Below, piece by piece: positions 36,900-48,790 of a stretch of 64,000 bases of DNA. A program made the position numbers and the translations under genes. Within the stretch, counting starts at the first letter, position 1. Each line of letters starts with the position of its first letter. The notes under the pieces are model-generated. The model did not search any database. It was not told the origin of the DNA and saw only the letters and a list, made by a program, of their open reading frames with translations. The stretch comes from Welwitschia mirabilis (taxonomy: Eukaryota; Gnetophyta; Gnetopsida; Welwitschiales), in the NCBI GenBank assembly GCA_051453625.1, contig JBOZIK010000001.1:202468512-202532511 (forward strand), read 5' to 3'.

Positions 36900-37640
36900 T
36901 TAGATGACCCAATCTTCCACAATGTAAACAATTTTTTCAGGAGGAGCACACCTTCTAGAGAAATGTCTTGATTTTCCACAGACTATGTAAGGGATCAGAA
37001 GATTTTCATAGATGATGTCAAGTTCATAAATATCCCATTTAGATATAAATTTTTTAGATTGAATCTTTTTGATATTCTCTAGGCTCATCTAAACATAGAA
37101 TATGGTCAACACCAATTTGTCTGTTTAATAGTAATCCTGTCGAATTTAATGAGTTCACCAAACTGAGCTATCATTTCCCTTAATAGAACTTCATCCCAAA
37201 AATCCAACGGAAACATATGGATGTAGATTCAAATTGGAAGTCTCTTAAATAGATTCAAGTCCAATTACATCCTTGATATTTATTTGGCTAGGATAAGGCC
37301 ACGAATCCCAAAAAACTAAGATCTTCTCGTGATTATTTCATCCTGATCTCATTCGTTATCTAGTTGAAATAATACCAACCCTTCTGGCATTGTAATAACA
37401 TTAACTTTGCTAACTCCTGTGCATTTGATAGTAACCCATTCATAGATCCAATCCAACCTTGGTTGAAGACCAAAAGAAACAAACTTTTTAATTAGACTGT
37501 ATCTGAGTTTCTTCTCGATCTTACTATAAGCATCTTCGTCGATGTTTAATACTAAGGATTTCCCTTCCCTAGAGAACTAAGTCTTTTTCATATTGGGTCC
37601 AAACCCCTTGGAAAAAATCCTAAAAGTGAATTAGAACTAC
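36900..37640 (-). pseudogene. ORF1 of LINE copy 2: DUF4283-like plus zinc knuckle
   Basis: ORF1 proteins of this type bind nucleic acid and are thought to package the LINE RNA. An open 62-codon segment (36900-37088) contains a complete CCHC knuckle, CIVCGKSRHFSRRC, with C-X2-C-X4-H-X4-C spacing, preceded by NLLIPY. Upstream on the minus strand (37100-37640) broken frames match the DUF4283-like part seen better in copy 3 (for example WFFG--GLAL and the ENLLI--C lead). Confidence 0.75.
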
Positions 37641-37851
37641 TAAATGAAAAAAATCCTGCAACTTACTTGTAGAATGACTGTTTGATGGCCCAAATCGCCT
37701 CCGCGTTTCTTGACCAGGGATCAAAACCATCCCTAGCAATTCGCAGCCTTCTAGGCCTTGCTCCCTCCTATACTTTAGATCTAACGAAGCCTAGTAGAGC
37801 TTCAAAATCATAGCATAGCTTTCCTCTCATATTTTCCATTCATTCATTATT

Positions 37852-38499
37852 ATTATTACACTTCATGCATGTTTTTAACACATTAATACTTAATTTGATC
37901 AATCTATTCACTGTCAAAATTGATTTTTGTATTAGCAACTAATTAAAGATTTCTATTTTGTATGTTATTTCATATTTTTTATATTTAGTGATTAAAATCT
38001 TCCTATTAGTCTAATTTTTACTTGCTCCTATGCTCTCCAAGATTTATGTAGTCTATTTACTATTTTTGTAAAGGGTGAAACCCCCTCGCTAAATTTGACT
38101 GTATTTGCTATTTATTAATATTTACCTATGAACTTTGTTTTCCTCTATTTCTCAATGCACTTTATTTTCCTTTATTCTTTAGATTATTTTTCTTTTCTTT
38201 AATAAACTTATATCTTCTATGTTATTAGTTCTTTATCCTATTAATTCTTTAGGTTCACACATGATATTCCATTTTATTAGATGAATTTAGATCTTGTCCT
38301 TTCAATTTGAATATAAAAATATTTTAATGGCTCTATTTTTATGTTAACAAATATTTTTGTGTGGGATGCTCATGTCCCAAGTCTATCTCACTATGATAGT
38401 GATATAAGAATTAACTAGAAGAGTTTTGACCTCTAAAGATAGGTCTCTGTGACATTAGCTTCTATTTGTTTCAAATATTTTTCTAGATGTTCATTCTAT
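37852..38499. other. No gene seen
   Basis: AT-rich sequence between LINE copy 2 and the diverged LINE relic; no recognisable feature. Confidence 0.45.
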
Positions 38500-39500
38500 C
38501 CTAATTATTCATTGGAATTTATTGATAAGCATCATTTATAAATTCTTCTCTCATCTCCATTTCATTAAGGATGGCTCTTTTCCTATTATTATTTATGTTA
38601 AAGAAGCATATCTTGAATTTTCACTACTTTATACAAGTGCTTATACTCTCTTTAAAGTTTTGAATGCTTCTAATATGGCCTTAGCATTCTCTTTAGTTAC
38701 TTTAGTGGTAAGAATGATACCATCAACATTGTGATTATTAAAGAATATCTATATTACTATGGAAATGTATTTTACTTCTTAATTCTTCAAGAAATTCTCA
38801 TTATACCCATAACTAGTATAAATAGGTAAGGTTTTCTTCTTTAAGGTCTTTATTTTATTTGGAAAACTCATATGGATTTTAATTAACATTCATAATAAAT
38901 CTATTACATCATGAAGATTCAAATCAATATAAATGAATATTAGGGAAATATCCTTAATGAGCATTACATAGTTCATAGCTTGTTAGTTATCTGTATCACA
39001 TGCTTTGACAATGTCTAATTTAATAAACATAGTTAGAAATTTATATAATTTGCAAGTATGATATAATTAATGATTAGGCATAATTTAATCTTGGATATAT
39101 ATAGTTTTGATAAAGTTAGCTTTGGATTTGGCTGTTAGTTTGGATAAAGTGGAGCTAACCTTTGGACTAGGGCTTTGGTTAGGATTTTACATAACACATT
39201 ACAATCACTTTTAGGTTTGAAATCATTTAGGAAAATAGAGTTGTACTTTCTAGGAATTAAGGTAATGTTTGTATAGTTAATCTATTTTATTATTCTACTT
39301 TTTAATGACATTTCATTTACCATGTTCATAATGATTTCTTGGAAATATGGAGCATATTTCTTATTAGTCCTAGAATTTTATTAGTATTCATAATTTTGAT
39401 TGCTTTGGTAATTTATTGTCTAAGGAATCTCTCATAAGTTTTCCTCTATCTGCCTTATTAAAATTCTACTTAATTTGAATATTAAAATTTATCATCATGT
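38500..39500 (-). mobile_element. Diverged LINE reverse-transcriptase relic
   Basis: On the minus strand the YVDD box is recognisable as NHNVDGIILT (plus 38705-38740), preceded by KDLKEENLTYLY (near 38830-38870) in place of GLRQGNPLSPYLF, and by IKLDIVKACD (near 38990-39030) in place of KLDISKAYD. Order and spacing match copy 2 at 34380-34720, but the sequence is far more diverged, so this is an older insertion or another family. Limits are uncertain; it may extend to about 40250. Confidence 0.6.
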
Positions 39501-40259
39501 ATTATTCCTAGAGGTTTATAAAAATACACTTCAATATTTGAGATTATTTATTTTTTTCCATTATTCTTTTTATTAAAGTTTAATTTTGTTAATTTGATTA
39601 TTATTTATCTTCTTTAAGGCTATGCTAAATAATCTTTTACCTTGCTTTAATCATTGGATTCTATAAGGTTAAATAACTCTTTTAGTCGCCATAGAGATTA
39701 CATAATTCTTATGATATTTATCTTTCTTAACCATTCCTCTAATTTCATTCTTCTTTTTCATCTAATATCATCTAGTTGATCTGATAAATTTTTCCTTTTT
39801 TATTCTAAAGTTTCACATGTCTTTCTTAACCTAGATCTTAAAGACGCTTATTTGTTTAGATTCTATTATAATATATGTTTCTTACATATTGGAATCCTTA
39901 ATAAATCTTATTATAATGCTTTTTATTCCTAATATGTATGTTAAGATTCTCTTTATTGCATTCAAGTGATTTCTCATTAAGTTATACATTACTTTGAAAA
40001 GTTCATTAATAATTAAAATGATGTTGACTCTAGTGTTGGTGAGATAGATAACCCTTTTAATTAATCATTAGTATAATATTGTAGCTACGAATTACTTGTA
40101 ATATTCTTATTTTTAGACTCTACAAGAATTGAACTAGTTTAACTTGAGTAACTTCAACTTTTATCAATTTTATTAATATGCTTTTTTAAGAACATTAACT
40201 TTTATTTTCATTCTACACTATTTATATTTTTAGGAAGTAGTTCAATAGTTTTAGATTTA

Positions 40260-42188
40260 GCATCATAAACTACTAATGCCTTGAAAACTTTTATTAATAA
40301 TAATAATTATAGTTATTTCCTAGTGGTCAAGGCAGAGGTATAAATCTTAAATTTATAAAACTAGGATAGTCTATTGTAGTACAAGTAAGCCTTTGTCATT
40401 CTTCCACAAGGATCATAAAGGAATTTCAAAGATTACAATTGTTTAAACATAGAATATAAAACAAGGGATATTTAAGGGTATTTTGTGAAAGGTAAAAAGT
40501 ATTAATAATTAAAAAAATCCACCTCCTAAGCACTAAGAATTATTGTCCACAGGACAAACTACTAAGTAAGCCTAAATAAGGGAAACCACAAAAATTACTA
40601 TGATTTTCTTTACTAAAAATGGAAGATCATTAAGTAACAAGGATTATATGGATAAGTGAAAGAATATATACTATACATCTTAAATGTCCTAAATACGAAT
40701 GAAAAGAACTTATGATACTAAAATATCACTACTATCTACAGATGAAACATATTACTATAAAATGTAAGAAAAGTAAGATAGCATAAAAGATGTCATAAAT
40801 ACCAACACATCAAATATCTAACATTAATAAAATCCCTATGTAATATTTAAGTATTAGTTCATAATAGTACATAAAAAAATCATTTAAAATAAACCATGGT
40901 AATCATAAATCCATTGATAATGGGAAAAAAAGAGTAAATCTAATAACATATAAAATTACATTAACCAATAGTATAAAAACTATAGCAAATTAGCAATGAA
41001 GTATAGAATATGCTCTTAGGATTAGCAAGATAGTTACTTCATGAGACAATTATTCATGCATGCTTAGGGAGAAAAAAGGAAGCTTAAAACCTCATGATGA
41101 GATAATCTCGTATTACAACCATCAAAACTAGAGTAAAATCAATGGGTAGTGAGGAAACATGAAATGAATAAAAAATAGAATAGAATTTAAAATTGAATCT
41201 AAAATTAAATAGGGTATCCCAGGGATTAACCCTTAAGGTTTACCATGATTATATAACCAAGGGTTGGGTTTTTACTTTTAATTTCATTTGCTTGATACAT
41301 TAAAATATATTAAGTTTGATGAAAGTGGAATTTCTTAGTTAATAAGATTAATCAAGTGGACTCTTAGTCTTCTTAAAACTTTTATTATTTATTTTTAACT
41401 TGATATCTATATCATTCTGTAAGTTTGATTAGTTTATTTGATGTACAAATTTTAACCATTTTTAAAAAGCATCCTACTTTAAAATACTAGCAACCCTATT
41501 GATTTGATGATAGTACCCATCCCCTTAGGTTTTTTTGCTTGTGTTTATGAGTGGTAAAATTAGTATGTTTTGGATAATACAAATTATCAATTCTTTTTAA
41601 TATAAATTTAGTAATTATAAGGATTAAAATTGACTAAAAATAATTCAATACTAATCATTTAATTTATAGACTTATCATACTTGAGTTATTAAAGTTTCAA
41701 TGGTAAATTTTGTAAAAATAAAAATATAATCACATCCTTTAATTGGTACTTTACTAGTCCCTTAGCAAATAATGCAAAAAAATTTATTTAAAAGATTACT
41801 TACAATTTGAAAATTTTCAAAGTATGATATTAAAACTTAAAGAAAATTATTCAAATAAGCTTAAAACCTTAAACTTGAATTTAGTTTCATTGCATATGTT
41901 AATGTAAGTTCAATCAATGCATAATATTACCAAAGTAACGAAAATTTATAACTTCTCAAGCCTAATGTTATTTATAATTTATAATTTTTCTTTAAAATTT
42001 TTATTTTTAATCTTTCCAAAATCTGATAGACATAAAATGATTAATATCTTGAAAATTTTTAATGTATTACACTTTCAAATCAAAATTATACATTGTTATT
42101 AAGTTGAAAATGATAAAAGACAAAAAGTTAAGAATTTTTAGTTAAAATCTTTAAAATTGAAAAAATAAGAATCATACATCTTTATTAC
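40260..42188. other. No gene seen; possible 3' non-coding part of the second Ty3/gypsy element
   Basis: AT-rich, without coding content. It lies where the 3' spacer and 3' LTR of the minus-strand element at 42189-58700 should be, but I could not find a matching LTR near 58700-59600. Patches such as TCATTCTTCCACAAGGAT near 40398 have a loose counterpart near 53767. Confidence 0.35.
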
Positions 42189-42651
42189 TTAAGATTTTAA
42201 GACATTACAAGGTATTAATACATTACATGAAAGAAAGAAAAGAAATACATCAAGTGAAATAAAAAGGCCTTGGATAGATATTTTAAGAGAAGAGTCCCTT
42301 CCAGAGCTTAAGATTGCATGAATTTCATCTAGATTTAACATCAATTCTTTCTTGATTTTGTTAATTCTGTGCATAAATTTATTGTTTTTATTTTTCATTT
42401 TATTCCAAATATTTTAAACCCAAGTTTTATGCTTCTTAGGAACCATTTATAGAACTTGTTTTTCCTCTTGAGAAGAAGTTGGAGTAGGGGATCTTTGTCT
42501 TAATGATTCTTTCCTTTCTTCTTTTCTTCTTGTTGGATCCTTGACATGTTCATTTCTCTTTTAAATATCCAATTTAGGTCAACATGCTTTTTCATCCTTG
42601 TAAATTTCCTATATGTAATGAAATAAATGACCTTTTCATTCTAATGCTTAA
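42189..42651 (-). pseudogene. 3' ORF of the second Ty3/gypsy element, distal part
   Basis: Continuation of the frame at 49418-50280 across the LINE insertion. Key stretch near the junction: RKFTRMKKHVDLNW; then a Glu/Lys-rich and Ser-rich part, ending with the open frame at 42189-42398 (69 codons, KIKKELMLNLDEIHAIL). Resembles the additional ORF of Tat elements in place; its function is unknown. Confidence 0.5.
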
Positions 42652-42879
42652 CATGAAAGAGTTCACTGAGAGGTTTCGGCAGATTTGGAATGCAGGAGGT
42701 AGCAAGGCTTGGAGGATCACAGATTGGTGGGGGCACTTTTAGTCCCTAGTCACAGAGCACGGGGGCGATTTTGGCTGTAAGACAAACCTTCTTCAGGTAA
42801 GTTACGGGAATATTTCATTTTGCAGTTTTGATCAGAGTTTAGGACTGTTGTTAAGGGGTTTGACCCTAATATGGATCTC

Positions 42880-43868
42880 AATTCTCCAAGCAAGGGAAAT
42901 CCCTTGTGTTGGAAATCGATGAAGATGCATGCAGTGAATGGGTTGCTATGAAATGGATAAAAGTTAGTAAAGTTAACATTATCACAATGTCATAAGGGCT
43001 AGTATTATTCCAACTAGATAATGAATAAGATCTAGATGAAATAATCATAAGAGGATCATGGTTTTTTGGTGTTCAGGGCCTTGCCCTAGCCACATGAACG
43101 CTAGGGACACAATCAGACCCAAATCTATTTAAGAAACTTCTGATCTGAATCTGCATCCACAAGTTTCCCTTGGAGTTTTAGAATAAAGATCTATTAAGCA
43201 GAATGACTGGTCAGTTTATAGATCTGATCAAACTTAATTAAATCACTATTAAATAGACAAGATTAGTGTTGGCCAGATTTTGTATTTGGATGAGCATCGA
43301 GGATATTAAGGAGATCCAATCGATAAAGTTTAGATCTAAATGGAGCACTTGTGCTCTTGATGTCACATATGAAAACCTTCTGATTTCTTGCATAGTCTAT
43401 GGAAAATCAGAACACCTCTCTAGAAGATGTACCCTTCTCAAAAAGAAATGCTCATATTGTGAAAGATTGGGTCATCTATGTGAAGAATGGTGGAAAAGAC
43501 TAATTGATATTAAAGAAAAGCCAAAGAAAACCTGCACTTTTTGTGGGAATACAGGTCATAATTAGAACATATGCTAACATAAGCAAAGGAAGGAATAAAT
43601 AGGAAAAAGTACTATTGTTTTTCCCAAGGAAAGCAAGAAAAAGGAAGTACCAGAATAGGAGCATAACCTATATCAACCTCTCATGGATGAGAAGGATACC
43701 CAACAAACTCAACAAGACAATGAATCCAATGAAGTGAAAACCCAAAAGAAGGGAAGACCCAATAATAGAACCCTCCGAGAACAAGAAACGACAGAGAACA
43801 TTGCAAATAGCTCCCAGGCTACTATCGAAGATACCTTAAGGAAAGAACAAGCTCCCAAAAAGAGGTGA
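42880..43868 (+). pseudogene. ORF1 of LINE copy 3: DUF4283-like plus three CCHC knuckles
   Basis: Likely RNA-binding protein of the LINE particle. Broken frames at 42890-43280 match the DUF4283 pattern (LVLEIDEDACSEWVAMKW, IIRGSWFFGVQGLALA). The open frame 43266-43565 then carries CIVYGKSEHLSRRC (43389-43430, second Cys now Tyr), CSYCERLGHLCEEW (43449-43490, last Cys now Trp) and CTFCGNTGHN followed by a stop and NIC (43533-43574). A charged tail (43683-43868), rich in Glu, Gln, Asn and Lys and ending PKKR, closes the ORF. ORF2 sequence begins directly after it. Confidence 0.75.
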
Positions 43869-44940
43869 AACATCCCCAATAAATTACCTCACATGGAATT
43901 ATAGGAGATTAGGGTCCTCCTACAAGAAAAAGACCCTACAAAATCTGATTAGTCAAAATAATATCGATTTAGTTTACTTACAAGAAATGAAGATAAAAAA
44001 TAATATAGGAAAGATGAACCTAAGAAGGCAATGGATATCTTTCACCATTGCGGCTCAAGGTAACTCTAAAGGCCTTCTAATTTTTACCAAAAAAGAGGTA
44101 AATCTGATTCATAGTAGCAGGAACCACATCACAATTTTTCTTAAGAATGAAGACTAGATCGTCACAAATATTTGTAGTCCACAACACAACCAAGACAAAG
44201 CCAATATATTAGAAGAAGCTTAAAGCACTATAGTAGATAAATTTAAATGGCTTATTTTGGGTGACTTTAACTAATGTCTTCACTGTTGAGAAAAATTAGG
44301 GAATGATAACTGGAATTCTAGAGGGGCCTCAATTCTAAAAGATTTTTTTGGTAAGATACTTCCTCACAAATGTCCCTATTGCTAGGTGTAAATACACGTG
44401 GTTGAATAGAAGAGTAGGTATAGATCTGATAATGTCTAAGATTGACAGAGTTCTCACTGGAAAGAATTTAACTAAGTTCCCATTTGAAGCCTGTGGTCTA
44501 AACTGAATTGCTTTGGATCATTATCCCATCAAGCTTAGATTGGGAGTAATTTTACCCCCAAAAACTCTATTTCGTATGGAATGGTATTGGATTAATTAGA
44601 TAGAAACTAGAGTTCTTTTAGAAAAAATATGGGTACAATATGATGGAATCCAACCTTTAACTTTTTTGTACATAGGCCTCAATACCCTAAAGGCTCACAT
44701 CAGTTATTGGAGAAGGAAGATAAAGAGAGGATTGAATCAAAGGCTGAACTTGAGGAGGAACTCAAAAGCATCCAAACTGAGCAGGAGGAGGGAGGTAATC
44801 AGGATAGTCTTCGAAATAGAGAATATCAGTGCCTAATGGATCTCCAAAAAATAAATGATAATGAAAAACATTATTGGAAAGAACACTAAAGAATCAAATG
44901 GTTAAAAAAGGGTGATAAGCATACTAGATTCTTCTTCTAG
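43869..44940 (+). pseudogene. APE-type endonuclease of ORF2, LINE copy 3
   Basis: Begins TSPINYLTWNYRRLGS (from about 43871), the NH2 end of plant LINE endonucleases. The catalytic Glu is in LVYLQEMKI (near 43977), GDFN is at about 44262 and the SDHxP-like motif as LDHYPIKL at about 44513-44536. These are the residues that cut target DNA in target-primed reverse transcription. Downstream, an acidic helical part (44707-44889) leads to KWLKKGDKHTRFFF, the usual W-x-GD-NTKFFH linker, just before the gap. Stops and at least two frameshifts are present. Confidence 0.85.
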
Positions 44941-45495
44941 CAGACCAACCCGCACAGANNNNNNNNNNNNNNNNNNNNNNNNNNNNNNNNNNNNNNNNNN
45001 NNNNNNNNNNNNNNNNNNNNNNNNNNNNNNNNNNNNNNNNNNNNNNNNNNNNNNNNNNNNNNNNNNNNNNNNNNNNNNNNNNNNNNNNNNNNNNNNNNNN
45101 NNNNNNNNNNNNNNNNNNNNNNNNNNNNNNNNNNNNNNNNNNNNNNNNNNNNNNNNNNNNNNNNNNNNNNNNNNNNNNNNNNNNNNNNNNNNNNNNNNNN
45201 NNNNNNNNNNNNNNNNNNNNNNNNNNNNNNNNNNNNNNNNNNNNNNNNNNNNNNNNNNNNNNNNNNNNNNNNNNNNNNNNNNNNNNNNNNNNNNNNNNNN
45301 NNNNNNNNNNNNNNNNNNNNNNNNNNNNNNNNNNNNNNNNNNNNNNNNNNNNNNNNNNNNNNNNNNNNNNNNNNNNNNNNNNNNNNNNNNNNNNNNNNNN
45401 NNNNNNNNNNNNNNNNNNNNNNNNNNNNNNNNNNNNNNNNNNNNNNNNNNNNNNNNNNNNNNNNNNNNNNNNNNNNNNNNNNNNNNNNNNNNNNN

Positions 45496-47640
45496 TAGCA
45501 GACCAACCAGCACAGATCTGATAATAGAATTAGAAGACTTTATATAGGAGATCAAGTCACATAAAATAAAGAGTAAACAACTAAGGAATTATAGGCCCAT
45601 CTTCAGAGAATATGGGAATGGGATGATATCACTCCTGACTTAATTTTAGAAAACAAGAAAGTCTCAAATGAAGATAAAAATATGTTGACTAAACCCTTAA
45701 GTAGAGAAGAGATCTTAGCTATAATTAAATCTATGAAGAATAATCGATCCCCTCACCCTGATGGTTGACCAATTAAACTTTTCAAATCACACTTCTCCAT
45801 CCTAGGGGATAACCTCCATGATGTCATGCAGTAAGTCTTCCACAACAGACAGATTCCAAGGGAGATGAATAAAACCAGAGTAGTACTCATACCGAAAAAA
45901 AGAGATGCTAGTAAATTAGAGGATTTTAGGTTCCTAGGAATTTTTAACGTCATTTACATAATTTTTGCAAAAATCATGGTTGGCCAAATCATTCCCTTAC
46001 TTCCTAATGTGATTTTAGAGAACTAAGCCGACTTCATCCAATCCAGGTATAACCAAGACCAAATCCTCTTGACTTATGAGATCATTCACTCTATTAAAAA
46101 TACAAATTTCCTCTCCTTATTATTAAACTAGATATTGCTAGAGCTTACAATTCTATTAGTTAGCAAGCTTTAGGGTGTATTCTTAGAAAAACAAGCTTCT
46201 CTCAAGATATTATTAATCTCTGGCTAGACATACAGGCTTTCACTAAATTTAGTATAGAGGTTAACAACCATAGATCAAAATTCTTCTCGATAGGAAGAGG
46301 TTTGAAATAAAGGAACCCCCTATCCCCATATCTTTTTCTATTTATAATGAATGCGTTACAGGTTTTCTTAAGAAGGAATGGAGTTACAGGAATCAGAATT
46401 AGAGGCGAAGCCTTTATCAATAACCACTATGTAGATGACATTATCATCATAACCAGAGTTTCATGTCAGCAAGTAAAAGCAATAAAAAAATGCTATAAAC
46501 ACCTTTGCAGAGGTAACAGGGCTTCACACTAATTAAAACAAATCAAGAATACATACTTTGGGCAAAAAATATATTAGAGGGGACGAAATCGCCCGAATCC
46601 TGAGTACAAAGTTAGAAGATTTATAGGATATTTACTTGGGTATCCCTCTTTGAAATTGATATAGAACTAGTACCTGGAATTATATTTTGAAATCCATCTA
46701 ATAATTATGCAGCTCCTAGAAAAATAACTTTTTTTCTCAAAAGCTAAAATCATTCTCACAAATTTCTGCTTGATTTCATCCTTTCAGTACATAGCTTCTG
46801 ATATTTCCCCAAAAGAAATATCATACAAAAAATCAACAGAATCTTAAAGGAATTTATTTGATCAGGAGGAAAGGTTTACCACCAAATTCATCTCTATAAA
46901 TGGGAGATTATTGTTTGCCCAAAGNNNNNNNNNNCCTGGGTATCCCTCTTTGAAATTGGCACAAGACTAGGACTGGAATTATATTTTGGAATCTATCCAA
47001 AGATGATGCATCTCCTAGCAAAATAACTTTCTCTCCTCAAAGGCTAAAATAATTCTCACAAACTCTTATTTGATTTCCTCCTTTTAATACATAGGTTTCG
47101 TTATTAACCCTCAAGAAATATCATATAAAAAATCAATAGAATCTTAAAGGAATTTATTTGGTCAGGCGAAAAGAATCACACCAAATTCATCTCTATAAAT
47201 GGGAGATTATTACCTGGCTAAAGGAATCAAGAGGGTAGGGAATTCAAAAACTCGAAGACTGTAGCCTCTCTAGAGCACATGGAATCTTGAAGAGACTGCA
47301 AGAAGGAGGGAAACCCTAGTGTAATTTAATTAATTACAAGTACAGATATTAAACATTTGAACATGGAGAGTCCTATCTAAGAAAGCATCTGAGCCAAGCT
47401 CACTAATAACTTATAGACTTGCACATTTATCAGACTAATTTATTTAAGTAGATCCTTATAAAGAAGTATGAAAAATAAGATAATTAAAAGAAGTATTAGA
47501 GGGGACATATTCCAGAAAAAATTAAAGTTTTCTACTAGCTAAAAGACTATCAGAGAATTTCGATAAGAGATGAATTACTTAAAAGGGGATTTTAAGTAAA
47601 TCCTAACTATCCCATTTGCCATTCTAATCTAAAAACAGCA
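45496..47640 (+). pseudogene. Reverse transcriptase of ORF2, LINE copy 3
   Basis: In several frames: KTRVVLIPKKRD (about 45870), the ANRL--ILP-like block near 45975-46020, IIHSIK and KLDI-RAYDS-like block (46080-46160), GLKQRNPLSPYLFLF-like block near 46300-46345, and the polymerase motif NNHYVDDIIIIT at about 46420-46455 with the Asp pair at 46434-46439. The thumb region follows (46560-47230) and occurs twice in series around the 10-N gap. Frameshifts are many. Confidence 0.85.
46635..47222 (+). repeat. Direct repeat of about 290 bp around a 10-N gap
   Basis: 46635-46924 and 46935-47222 both start C-TGGGTATCCCTCTTTGAAATTG and both end TAAATGGGAGATTATT-CC-AAAG. They encode the same part of the reverse transcriptase, so one is extra. 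The gap of exactly 10 N suggests two overlapping contigs (alleles or copies) placed in series rather than a real duplication. Confidence 0.8.
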
Positions 47641-48230
47641 TAGCATATTTTTCATCAATGTGTTTGGAGTAAGGAATTAATCTCCATTATGATGAAGTAC
47701 TACCAAACCTGTAATGCCCCTGACATGCATTTATTGGATGGGAGCCACTCCAATAATTGAGCCTTCTGATCCAGGCCTCTTTACCTTTTCGTATATATGT
47801 AGTAAGAAAGATTATTCACATTCATTTTTAAATTAAAATTACAATGGGAGCCACTCCAATAATTGAGCCTTTTGATCCAGGCTTCTTTGAAGGATGCCCT
47901 GATTTATGGGAGAAAACATAGGTGGTGAGGTGGGAAACCCTTTTGCAAAAGCTTAGGAAAAACAAGAAAAATAATATTGCCCCCTTTTACAGGCGATGGA
48001 GAGGAGGACGTACTACTTTCCAAAGAATTCTAATAAAAATCTCCAAAGAATCCTTCTTTAGGCTACTGGAGATCCTAGCAAAAGACAAGCGGATTTCATT
48101 TAGTAGTAGAGGCCAATGTGAAGCTCTCCATTTCTTCCCTAGTGGAGTTCCTAAACTTCCAGTGGATATATCAGCAAAAAGGCATTACCATCCCCTTGGG
48201 GACTAGGTGTAAAACCTGTGGATCGTTACT
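47641..48230 (+). pseudogene. ORF2 end and unrecognised conserved region, LINE copy 3
   Basis: After AYHIFHQCVWS-like sequence (47640-47675, the W--C-...-H zinc-finger end of plant LINEs), a stretch with GSHSNN appears twice (47740 and 47845). Then, in the open frame 47922-48206, come WETLLQKLRKNKK, TTFQRILIKISKESFFRLLE, SSRGQCEALHFFPSGVPKLP and RHYHPLGD. The same blocks are found in copies 1 and 2 in the same place. I cannot name the domain; its conservation between three copies suggests it was once translated. Confidence 0.65.
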
Positions 48231-48790
48231 TCATTCAATCATGGAATTGCTCCATCCTTTCAGGAATTCATTTTACTTTTCTTAAAGCCCTAGATTTGGA
48301 ATGTCATGTGAATCTACTTTTCTTCTTCATTTAAGTTCTTAAAAGAAAGGATCCTTTAAGATACTCAGGATTAATCTTGGCTCTCTAGAGAGTGGCACAA
48401 TAAGCTAGGGCAGGAGAAGCCCCTCCCTCCTTTCCCCCAACCCCGTCATCATTCTTATCAGAAACCCCCCCAGGAGAACCTCTATAAGAAGGTACTCTTC
48501 TCATAAGAACCCTATTCTAGAGGAAACTACTACACAAGCCAGCCTCAACAAGAGAGGGAAACCTTCATCCTTAAGTCATTCAGGGGAGCTGTTTTTATCC
48601 CCAGCCCAACAGAAGACATTTGAGAAATATTTCTTTAGCTCAGCCTAAGAGCTGGCTCAAGTTCAACTGTCTTCCACCCCTCAAGAACAAGGTAGGCATG
48701 CTCAACCCTCTCTAGCCTTGGGCTCAAGCTCTCCACAGAGCTCCACTTCTTATTCTTCTTCAATGGAAATTCGATCTCAACATCAGAAAG
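48231..48790 (+). pseudogene. Pro/Ser/Gln-rich linker before the J-domain, LINE copy 3
   Basis: Low-complexity coding-like sequence: readable stretches include GQEKPLPPFPQPRHH and Ser-rich SSPQSSTSYSSS. Copy 2 has a similar Pro/Ser-rich stretch at 32280-32640. It probably was a flexible linker between the unrecognised region and the J-domain. Confidence 0.55.

Larger units (their letters stand above)
31606..37851 (-). mobile_element. LINE copy 2 of the J-domain family, near full length, with target-site duplication
   Basis: Body 31620-37837 on the minus strand, about 6.2 kb including two 100-N gaps (33949-34048, 35171-35270). ATTCATTCATTATT occurs at 31606-31619 and again at 37838-37851, a perfect 14-bp direct repeat exactly at both ends. 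Order on the minus strand: 5' UTR (37640-37837), ORF1 (36900-37640), ORF2 with endonuclease (about 36490 down to 35800), reverse transcriptase (about 35300 to 33900), zinc-finger-like part, the unrecognised region, a Pro/Ser-rich linker (32280-32640), J-domain (32010-32240) and 3' UTR. Many stops mean it cannot be active. Confidence 0.9.
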
